DNA from: Stramenopiles sp. TOSAG23-2
Taxonomy: Eukaryota > Sar
Length of the DNA: 28,940 nt
Direction: 5' to 3'
Assembly (NCBI GenBank): GCA_900128395.1
Contig: LT649394.1
Location: forward strand, 1 to 28,940
Shown: positions 9,661-16,401 of the stretch, piece by piece
Position numbering within the stretch: the first letter of the stretch is position 1
Layout: the number at the start of each line of letters is the position of its first letter
Notes under the pieces: generated by a model
Told to the model about the DNA's origin: nothing
The model's input: the letters and a program-made list of their open reading frames with translations, nothing else
Database searches by the model: none
Made by a program: the position numbers and the translations under genes

Positions 9661-9687
9661 CCTGCCGGGCCTGCCCAGCCTGCCGGG
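9661..9687. repeat. Micro-tandem patch, 9-bp unit x3
   Basis: Units cctgccggg, cctgcccag, cctgccggg, contiguous, in an otherwise A+T-rich gap. The first and third units are identical; the middle one differs at two bases. Confidence 0.9.
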
Positions 9688-9718
9688 CGGGGGCCTGGTT
9701 GCTGCTGGATTGCTGGAT

Positions 9719-9745
9719 GATTGCAAGGATTGCCAGGATTGCTAG
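9719..9745. repeat. Micro-tandem patch, 9-bp unit x3
   Basis: Units gattgcaag, gattgccag, gattgctag, contiguous. Just upstream is an 8-bp variant, gctggatt/gctggatg. Confidence 0.9.
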
Positions 9746-9986
9746 CGGGCTAGATTCCAGATTGTATTAATATTTTAATTGGTATTTTTTAAGGTGTAAA
9801 TGGAAACCCTACAAAATTAAAATAACTCTCGGTGGTTCTTTTCAAAAAAACTGAGCTGGTGCTAGTGCTACTCTACTGTGAGATGTTGTTGTATTTATAT
9901 TATTATTACTCTATATTAATATTGTTATGCAGTGAGTTGCAGTTGCTTATTATTATATTATTTTTATTTATTGCTGGACTGTGTAA

Positions 9987-10002
9987 CACTGCAGCACTGC
10001 AA
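9987..10002. repeat. Micro-tandem patch, 8-bp unit x2
   Basis: Units cactgcag and cactgcaa, contiguous, about 110 bases upstream of the start of the Cys-rich membrane protein. Confidence 0.8.
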
Positions 10003-10110
10003 CTAAACGATTAAACCTTTGGTGGCTGCACATTTAAAATGTAACCAATCACTGTTGTTTTATCGCTATATTCGTAATTTACTTTTTCCTGGAATTAGTA
10101 CAAAAATAAT

Positions 10111-11880
10111 ATGAATGCAAGCGTTAAAATTCACCCAACCACAGTCGTTGGAATCCAAAACCCGCCGGACATAGAGCAATTATCAACGACTTTAAACGCA
10201 CAAACTTACCCAACGCAGCAATTGTTAATATCAACTTCAAATGCACTAACCCCCACGGTGATGGCTGTAACCCCAGCAACTCCAGTAACGGTAACGGAAA
10301 CCACATTTAACAGAGCAGAAGATTCAAGCGGGGGAAAGACTAGAAACAATTCTGGCCCACCCCCGGAGAAAGTTTCTAAGTCCTCCAACGGTCTCTGTAA
10401 TAATTTTTGTTATTACATTCTTAATATTTGGTTTTGGGTACATTTGTATATAATTTATATTTATTTCTTTAGAGCAATACCTTGGAGGAGAAATATTATC
10501 ACCCCCTCAAGAATTTCATGTAACGATTTTTACAAACACGCCTCATACCCCCTCATTGAACGCAATGACAAACCATTTTGTTACGTTTCATTAGATAAAA
10601 ATCCATGTAAAAATCCAAGTAACAAACCAAAATTTGAACTTTGTGAACAGATTGGTGCTAGAAGTTGCCTACCAAAGGAACTTAGTTTAATGTTTTTTGG
10701 TGATACAGAAGAAGGAGATGGGAAGAAACCGGGAGAAGAAGATTTAGACAACGCAAAGTTTGTGAACAACGCAGAATTTAAATGTCCTGGTGCACGTGGT
10801 GCAGGTGGTGCAGGGAATGATAACACGATCTTACGCAATACTTCCCGCCGTTATCTGGGGGAAGAGTGTATTCCCTGTAATGTTGATCAATTTTTCAATG
10901 GTATGGAAATTGTATGCGACAAGCAAATTATTTGGACTAGGAGTCGTCAAAAAAAATGCCTTGATATAGAAGACTCTTCAAACGTTGGTATTGGAAATAC
11001 AATGTGTTGTGCAGATGGTTGGGGTGCTTCGCTAGAAGAACCTGATCCTTTATTTAGAGAAGACGTGGAAAGACAGAAGATGAAATATAACGAAGACCGT
11101 TGGGAAGGAAAAGGTGATTATAGTTATGGTTATGAAGATTCAGTTGGAGAACTTTTGTGGCCAATTCTGTTTATGTTCACGTTTTTTATATATATAAGTT
11201 TAAATTCTGGTATTAAAAAATCTTCTTTGTTGCGTTTCTACTATAAAAATGCCATTAGATGCGATAAAAATGAATTCAATATCATTGCCCAAAAATTTTG
11301 CTCTGGTAACATCCAGTTGGAAACAAAATGCCAAATGCATTCGCTCACAATAATACATCGTAGAAAAAGAGGAAGCCGTGTACGCAAAAAATTGGAATGG
11401 GAAGGTGTTCAAAAAAGGGAACTGCATGAAGCTGTTGATGCATCAAATATTAATTTACAATTAAATGGTACTATAGGTGTATGTTGTGTAGACTTTGTTA
11501 TTCGGTACAATTGCATAGATTTAGAGACTGAAACCGTTTTAAATAATTTAACAAAAGCAATGATAGAAGATAATTCTTCCCGCGGAACAAACTTGACCGC
11601 GTTTAATGAAATCAGTATGGTTGATCCAAGCCTTACAGCTTATAATACGCGCGACGCTAGTGCTAATGGGCCGGTACCAACAAATATGTATCAGTGCCAA
11701 CTTTTAACAGATCTTGAAAACGGAGGTCGGCATTATATATACGTTTTCGGCAAAGAATCGCTATCTGCATTTGTTTCATATTGCTCATATTTTGGATTAG
11801 GAGTTATTAACAAGATTTATCACGATTATTTTGTTCATCATTATAAGGTTGTTATACATAAAAATATTCGTTTGCATTAA
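10111..11880 (+). CDS. Cys-rich two-TM membrane protein of unknown function
   Basis: Complete 589-codon ORF. Residues 1-95 are Thr/Pro-rich and lack a signal peptide. A hydrophobic segment spans about 99-122 and a second about 347-366. Between them lie 12 cysteines (residues 137-300, including CIPC and CC) and an NTS glycosylation sequon, which suggests an extracellular or lumenal disulfide-bonded domain. After the second segment come a basic stretch (HRRKRGSRVRKK, about 417-428) and a soluble domain to 589. The layout recalls two-TM ligand-gated channels, but I find no diagnostic motif of P2X or any other family. The first TM is encoded by a T-rich stretch ending in a pyrimidine tract and TTTAG at 10468-10472, so it could be part of an intron. 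The best donors in that stretch do not keep frame, so I keep it as coding. Confidence 0.7.
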   Translation: MNASVKIHPTTVVGIQNPPDIEQLSTTLNAQTYPTQQLLISTSNALTPTVMAVTPATPVTVTETTFNRAEDSSGGKTRNNSGPPPEKVSKSSNGLCNNFCYYILNIWFWVHLYIIYIYFFRAIPWRRNIITPSRISCNDFYKHASYPLIERNDKPFCYVSLDKNPCKNPSNKPKFELCEQIGARSCLPKELSLMFFGDTEEGDGKKPGEEDLDNAKFVNNAEFKCPGARGAGGAGNDNTILRNTSRRYLGEECIPCNVDQFFNGMEIVCDKQIIWTRSRQKKCLDIEDSSNVGIGNTMCCADGWGASLEEPDPLFREDVERQKMKYNEDRWEGKGDYSYGYEDSVGELLWPILFMFTFFIYISLNSGIKKSSLLRFYYKNAIRCDKNEFNIIAQKFCSGNIQLETKCQMHSLTIIHRRKRGSRVRKKLEWEGVQKRELHEAVDASNINLQLNGTIGVCCVDFVIRYNCIDLETETVLNNLTKAMIEDNSSRGTNLTAFNEISMVDPSLTAYNTRDASANGPVPTNMYQCQLLTDLENGGRHYIYVFGKESLSAFVSYCSYFGLGVINKIYHDYFVHHYKVVIHKNIRLH

Positions 11881-11942
11881 AAAATACGTAAAAAAGAAAG
11901 ATTGTTGCGCATCTCGTGTGTCATTAATAAGAGTTAAAATAA

Positions 11943-12854
11943 ATGAATTTCAATAGTAATAATATGATAGGGGAGCCAGTTGTCGTAACACCACCAAGGA
12001 AAAAAGAATCTATCGCTGTAGATTTAGTTGCTGTGAAAAAAGCCGTCGATGCAAGCTCAACAGTCCAAGAAGCGAGACGAATTGCAAGAGAGGCAAAAGA
12101 GCAAGCTAGTCGTGCTTCTGTAACTGCAGAAGCAATTATTAAAGAAACTCAAGATATTATTAATAAAGATAATAATACGGTGTACACCTTTACACTACTG
12201 TACTTGTACTGTATCTATGCTCCTATCATAGCGAGCTGGAAATTAAACTCGTGTATCGATCCCTTCTTCTGGTGCAGTGTGCTCTACTATTAATATTATT
12301 ATATCCCTCTACTTTTGAAACTTGGCTTCAAGCCAAGTTTCACAATGATGAACCAACAGTTTAGTTAAGCTTCTATACAATGCTATTTTATATTTTATAG
12401 TACTGTATCATCGTAGTGAATATTGTGTTCGTGCTTTCGTGCTTGATGTTTGATGTATTAAATTCGAATTAAATAGCTTTAATATCGTACTATTTTCTAA
12501 ATGACATAAAAATATCAAATTAAGTACAAATGTTAAGGTAGCTCTAGTCTCTACCATAGGAGCACGGAGTTTCCGTCGTTATTTTCAATATCAACCACAC
12601 CAGCCCAGGCCAGCTGGGCCAGCTGGCTGGAAAGCTGGAAAGCCTGGAAAGTAAAAGAGCACAGCAGCAGCAGCCTTTTTTTTTTTCATCTAGTGGTGCA
12701 GTCTGGCAGTCCAGCAGTGCTCTACTACTATAATAATAAACAAAAAATGAATGAAATAAAACATCTTCTCTCCTCTGAAAACATACAAGTTCAACATGGT
12801 TCGTATTTAATTTTTAGTTCATTGCAACAAAACAGTATCTTTGTGTTTACGTGA
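11943..12854 (+). CDS. Small coiled-coil protein, probably two exons
   Basis: The gene starts at ATG 11943, 62 bases after the previous stop. The first about 78 codons look like genuine protein: a Pro/Lys-rich head, then a helix rich in Ala/Arg/Glu/Lys (EARRIAREAKEQASRASVTAEA). From about 12180 the open frame degenerates into Tyr/Leu/Cys-rich translation of noncoding-looking DNA and stops at 12291-12293. A second coding-looking segment in the same phase covers 12710-12854 (MNEIKHLLSSENIQVQHGSY and on to TGA). A GT-AG intron 12182-12709 (528 nt) joins the two in frame. A slightly different joint is suggested by the 9-bp word ataataata at 12169-12177 and 12730-12738. No family is recognised. 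If unspliced, the product would be the 116-residue ORF ending at 12293. Confidence 0.5.
12316..12342. repeat. 27-nt palindrome with 13-bp arms
   Basis: The arms tgaaacttggctt (12316-12328) and its exact reverse complement (12330-12342) flank a single C at 12329. By simple base statistics such a structure is not expected by chance in a window this size. It could extrude as a cruciform or fold as RNA inside the proposed intron. Confidence 0.9.
12627..12651. repeat. Micro-tandem patch, 8-bp unit x3
   Basis: Unit ctggaaag at 12627-12634, 12635-12642 and 12644-12651, with one extra C before the third copy. It follows a short CCAG/CTGG-rich palindromic stretch from about 12600. Confidence 0.92.
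12698..12721. repeat. Micro-tandem patch, 8-bp unit x3
   Basis: Units gcagtctg, gcagtcca, gcagtgct, contiguous. The AG at 12708-12709 inside it is the proposed intron acceptor. Confidence 0.8.
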
Positions 12855-12879
12855 ATATATATATATATATATATATATT
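12855..12879. promoter_or_regulatory. (TA)n tract just upstream of the TM/zinc-ribbon gene
   Basis: About 12 TA units end roughly 30 bases before the ATG at 12908. Similar tracts precede the genes at 19907 and 27963, so they may mark core promoters or nucleosome-free DNA, or simply be microsatellites. Confidence 0.4.
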
Positions 12880-12907
12880 CTTGGAAATAAAAAAAAGAAA
12901 GAAAACG

Positions 12908-13861
12908 ATGAGTAAGTATGAAATCACTGGAGAAACAATAGCTTTCGGAATCATACTTCCTTCACTCATCGCCATTTTTCTTGCTCGGTATTGTTGGATG
13001 ATCACAGCCAGAAAAAAGTCCTTGGTTGATTACGATAAGAAAGGAAGGGAGTTGATGAAGGAAAGAGTAAATGCTGACTATGTTTTGCTGAAACAACTTG
13101 GCATAGATAAAGGGTATACATTCGGTTGGGGCATTATTGTGAACATTGATGAAGCAATTGCTACCAACTCAATGGTTCGTGATGAAGTGGTTATTCAGCG
13201 CGGCCAAGAACCAAGAGGGTCAAGCGAGTATTTAGAATCCGCAAGAGAACCTGTTGGGTATTGTGGTTGCTGCACAAGCGTTTGTGCCATGGACTATGGA
13301 TCAAGTGAACCCCTCTATACCAGAAATTCTGATAATACGAAGTCGGAAAGTTGTTGTTTAGAGTCTTGTGATTGTTGTAGAATGTATATACCTAAAGATA
13401 ATGAAAAGACAAAAGATGTTAAATATGTTCGTGTTCAATATCTTAATAAAATTTGGAATTCCAAAGCAGAGATAGCTATACGAAATTTAGAAAAAATGCT
13501 GAAAGCAACGAAAGAAAGCGAAGAAGTTGCTACCTTGGCAGCAGCTTATGCAAATTCCTATAATCAAAAAACTGTTGCTACATCAAACATAAATATTGAA
13601 ATGACGCGTGATACTAAACCTCTTGTAACCAACCAAGTCTTGTCAAACATGTATGCCGAATATGCTAAACATCATATGCCAAATATGCCAAACAACATGA
13701 ACATGCCAAACATGAACATGCCAAACATGCCAAACACAAACAATGTTAGACAAAATGGTTCAGGAGTCGGGTTTTGTGGTGAGTGTGGTGCCCCAAGATA
13801 TCAGCAAGACGGAAAATTTTGTGTTGAATGTGGAGTCAGATTCTGGAAGCCAGATGCTTGA
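12908..13861 (+). CDS. Single-TM protein with Cys clusters, MPN repeats and C-terminal zinc ribbon
   Basis: I place the start at ATG 12908 (MSKYEITGE) rather than the in-frame ATG at 12851, because the extra N-terminus only translates a TA microsatellite and an A-rich leader. The result is 317 residues. A hydrophobic segment spans about 10-32 and is followed by a basic stretch, suggesting a membrane anchor with a cytosolic body. Cys clusters lie at about 119-126 (CGCCTSVC) and 149-157 (CCLESCDCC), resembling palmitoylation or metal-binding clusters. A helical region follows at about 180-215. Met-Pro-Asn repeats occupy about 257-276. A CxxC-x11-CxxC zinc ribbon lies at 290-308 (CGECG, CVECG). 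No family recognised; ribbons of this type mediate protein or nucleic acid contacts. Confidence 0.75.
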   Translation: MSKYEITGETIAFGIILPSLIAIFLARYCWMITARKKSLVDYDKKGRELMKERVNADYVLLKQLGIDKGYTFGWGIIVNIDEAIATNSMVRDEVVIQRGQEPRGSSEYLESAREPVGYCGCCTSVCAMDYGSSEPLYTRNSDNTKSESCCLESCDCCRMYIPKDNEKTKDVKYVRVQYLNKIWNSKAEIAIRNLEKMLKATKESEEVATLAAAYANSYNQKTVATSNINIEMTRDTKPLVTNQVLSNMYAEYAKHHMPNMPNNMNMPNMNMPNMPNTNNVRQNGSGVGFCGECGAPRYQQDGKFCVECGVRFWKPDA

Positions 13862-14237
13862 TAAAGTGCAACATTTTTCCACACTCCAAACTTTTATGTG
13901 ATTATTGAAAATATCCCTGAAGACTGTCTGTATTTTATACAATTTTTAAAAATAAGACTATTTACTATTGAAAAATGACATAGACTTTTTTTTTTTTATT
14001 TATTTTTTTTTTGGCAAAAAACAACCGCACACTGGCACACTGTGGCACATACAACCTCGTCGACGACGATAAAAAATAATAAATTAATTTGGCCTCATAT
14101 ATATTATTATTCATTCTAGAAGTACTGTACATCGTATGATGTATCATAGACAGAAATATATTATTAAAACAAAACGTGTTGCTACTTGCTCACTCTATAC
14201 ATCTTTGACATAAAAGTGAAAGAAAAACGACAATAAG
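13862..14237. other. Intergenic gap upstream of the KIFBP gene
   Basis: A+T-rich, with T-rich runs at about 13985-14015 and a short GC-richer stretch at about 14030-14065 holding CACACTGGCACACTGTGGCAC, itself a small imperfect direct repeat. No ORF or RNA gene is seen. Confidence 0.5.
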
Positions 14238-16121
14238 ATGACTTCTATTACAGATGCAGCTAAACCGGACTTAAAGGAAATATTAAATGAAGCAGATAAA
14301 TTAGAAAAAGAGGAAAACGATCCACGGACGCCATTTAAAACATTTTATAAGGCAAGAGAAATTTTAGTTAAAAAAAGAGACGAGTTATTGAAAGAAAGCG
14401 ATAAATTAAAGAAGTTAGGGACAAACTGTATTCCAATTGATAATGCGATTGGCGTCTTAAATTACAGAATAGGAAAGAATTTTTATACAACAGAAGAAAA
14501 TCATGACGCACAAGTTCATTTAGAAAAGGCAATACTTCAGTTAGCCCCTGAAAAATGGAACGAGGAAGATTTAAAACTATCAGAAGATAAAGATGATAAT
14601 AATAAGCATTTAAATGTTACGGAATTTTCAGCAGTATCATGTTTAAATAATCCATACTTACCGCAATTAATCGATGCATATAATCAAATTGGCGCTTTGT
14701 GGGTATCACGGGGCGATACCAAGAAAGGAAAATTGAATTTAAGTCGTGCTTTGAAAATTCATGAAACTATACAAAAATTTGACGATGGTAGCAGCTCAAA
14801 AGAGGACCAGGAAGAATTGCGCACGATACATATCTTTACGTTGTTTTATCTTGCACAGGTCGAGGGTCAACTTGGAAATGCTGAATTATCATCTGGGCAT
14901 GTCAGAAAAACATTGATATTACAACGTGAAAATTCCGATTACGAACCTGTCGAATGGGCCATAAATTGTGCACAGTTACATAACTATTATTATAATCAAT
15001 TAAATTTGCGTGAAGCGGAAAATTGTTTATTATGCGCACAAGAAATTGCTAATAATGAATTGCCAGAACCAAAGTATGAAAAAGACGGAAAAACGCCTGT
15101 AAATATTGATGATGAAACGTTGCGTGTACGTTGCACTATTTGGAGAATGTGGGGAACTTTGTATTCAAAACAGCTAGAAATCGCGAGAAAAAACTTGGAA
15201 ATGAAATATTCACAAAATTTTAATGGAATGATTGTTCAAGATGAAAAGATTAAATTGATTCAACCACCCGTATATGATATAAAAAAAATGTCAACGGATG
15301 TAATTAAAAAACGGCGTGCGCCTTACATACAAGCTATATCAAATGCAAAGATTGCTGCAGATGTATTCAAACTGTCAAGATTATGCTATGAAAAATCATT
15401 ATCATATTTTGTAATGGATGGTCGTGTTACTGAACATGTCAATATACAACAAGAAATAAGTAAATTATATATGCATTTGTCTGGCTTTGAAACGGAATGG
15501 AAACGTGCAGTTGGTATGCAAACTCGCCGAGTATCTTTATTATCACCACTGTATGAACAATTGAATAAAAATGTCTTCATTGTACTTTGTAAGGAACTTT
15601 CATTTGAATGTGGCCAAGCGTTGCAATCTGTACAAGACGTTCATGAAATGCGTTTAAACCAATTGGAAAAAGGCTCGAAAAAGTTTATTTCAGCAATGAA
15701 GAAAGCAGATAAAGCCGGTGTCGAGGCAATGGTACATTTTTCACGATTTTTAACCCATTTCTTAACAAAAGAAGGTACTGATCCAGAATTTATGGATAAA
15801 GATAACTTACCTAGTTATTTACTATGCCATTTAAATATGGCGCGAATATGTGGTAAAATGTATTCATATAATAATAACCAAATGAAAGTTCAATGGTTGA
15901 AGAAGAGTTTGAAGGAGTATCAATTAATAGTTGAGTTTGGTGAGAGAAATATTCCAAGTGCACTCGAGGAACAGAAAAAAGAAGCATTTTTAGAAGGTCA
16001 AGATGAATCTACAATAAGACCGATATTTAAAGAGGAAATGAAGCATTGTGAACAAATGATACAATTGCTCCCTGAAAAAATAAACCGATTACATTATTTC
16101 AATCAAGATATTTCGGATTGA
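14238..16121 (+). CDS. KIFBP: KIF-binding protein (KIF1-binding protein, KBP)
   Basis: Complete 627-codon ORF, close to the length of animal KBP (about 620 residues). The chain is almost entirely helical, in TPR-like pairs. Features typical of the family are present throughout. Early: a YKAREIL-type helix and NYRIGKNFYTTEE. Middle: PQLIDAYNQIGALWVSRGD and HNYYYNQLNLREAENCL. C-terminal: FKEEMKHCEQMIQLLPEKIN. KBP binds the motor domains of a subset of kinesins and blocks their attachment to microtubules, controlling organelle and ciliary transport. No intron is needed. It converges with the J-domain gene about 280 bases downstream. Confidence 0.9.
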   Translation: MTSITDAAKPDLKEILNEADKLEKEENDPRTPFKTFYKAREILVKKRDELLKESDKLKKLGTNCIPIDNAIGVLNYRIGKNFYTTEENHDAQVHLEKAILQLAPEKWNEEDLKLSEDKDDNNKHLNVTEFSAVSCLNNPYLPQLIDAYNQIGALWVSRGDTKKGKLNLSRALKIHETIQKFDDGSSSKEDQEELRTIHIFTLFYLAQVEGQLGNAELSSGHVRKTLILQRENSDYEPVEWAINCAQLHNYYYNQLNLREAENCLLCAQEIANNELPEPKYEKDGKTPVNIDDETLRVRCTIWRMWGTLYSKQLEIARKNLEMKYSQNFNGMIVQDEKIKLIQPPVYDIKKMSTDVIKKRRAPYIQAISNAKIAADVFKLSRLCYEKSLSYFVMDGRVTEHVNIQQEISKLYMHLSGFETEWKRAVGMQTRRVSLLSPLYEQLNKNVFIVLCKELSFECGQALQSVQDVHEMRLNQLEKGSKKFISAMKKADKAGVEAMVHFSRFLTHFLTKEGTDPEFMDKDNLPSYLLCHLNMARICGKMYSYNNNQMKVQWLKKSLKEYQLIVEFGERNIPSALEEQKKEAFLEGQDESTIRPIFKEEMKHCEQMIQLLPEKINRLHYFNQDISD

Positions 16122-16401
16122 AGAAAAAAATGAGGAAACCGCGTTAGAAAATACGGTAATTTGCCAGAAGTACCGAGTGTATAAGAGACTACATATGGCA
16201 CTACGATCTACGAAGTAATTTACGATAAAAATCGATTTTTTTTTTTTTAAATAAATTATTAAATTAATATACGAAGTATTAAATACGAACGTATGTGTTT
16301 TCATTATATAATAATATACTCGTGTAATATATTTTATAATTAATTTACATATATATATATATAGATCTATACTTTTCGTATAATTTTTAAAAATATATTT
16401 T

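Larger units (their letters stand above)
9338..10110. other. Divergent promoter region with micro-tandem patches
   Basis: Gap of 773 bases between two genes that start outward, so both promoters should lie here. The left half is very A+T-rich. A sharp GC-rich island at about 9655-9755 is built of 9-bp tandem units. A second patch with CTGG and 8-bp units lies at about 9850-10005. No convincing ORF. Confidence 0.6.
12182..12709 (+). other. Proposed intron of the small coiled-coil gene
   Basis: Begins GTACAC and ends GGCAG, and excision keeps the frame open. It contains a 27-nt near-perfect palindrome, GC-rich CCAG/CTGG patches and a T-run at about 12676-12686, followed by an array of 8-bp units at the 3' end. 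It is long compared with the apparently intronless neighbours. Not proven without transcript data. Confidence 0.4.

Noticed and set aside
10391-10472. Intron covering the first TM of the 10111 gene
   Set aside because: There is a pyrimidine tract and AG at the 3' end, but the best donors (10391 and 10397) would shift the downstream frame; retained as coding.
10111-11880. P2X-type receptor identity for the two-TM Cys-rich protein
   Set aside because: The topology is similar, but the Cys pattern, ATP-binding Lys motifs and C-terminal domain do not match; no diagnostic residue found.
13669-13737. Short ATGCCAAAC-type tandem repeats as a noncoding minisatellite
   Set aside because: They are in frame and encode the Met-Pro-Asn repeats of the TM/zinc-ribbon protein.
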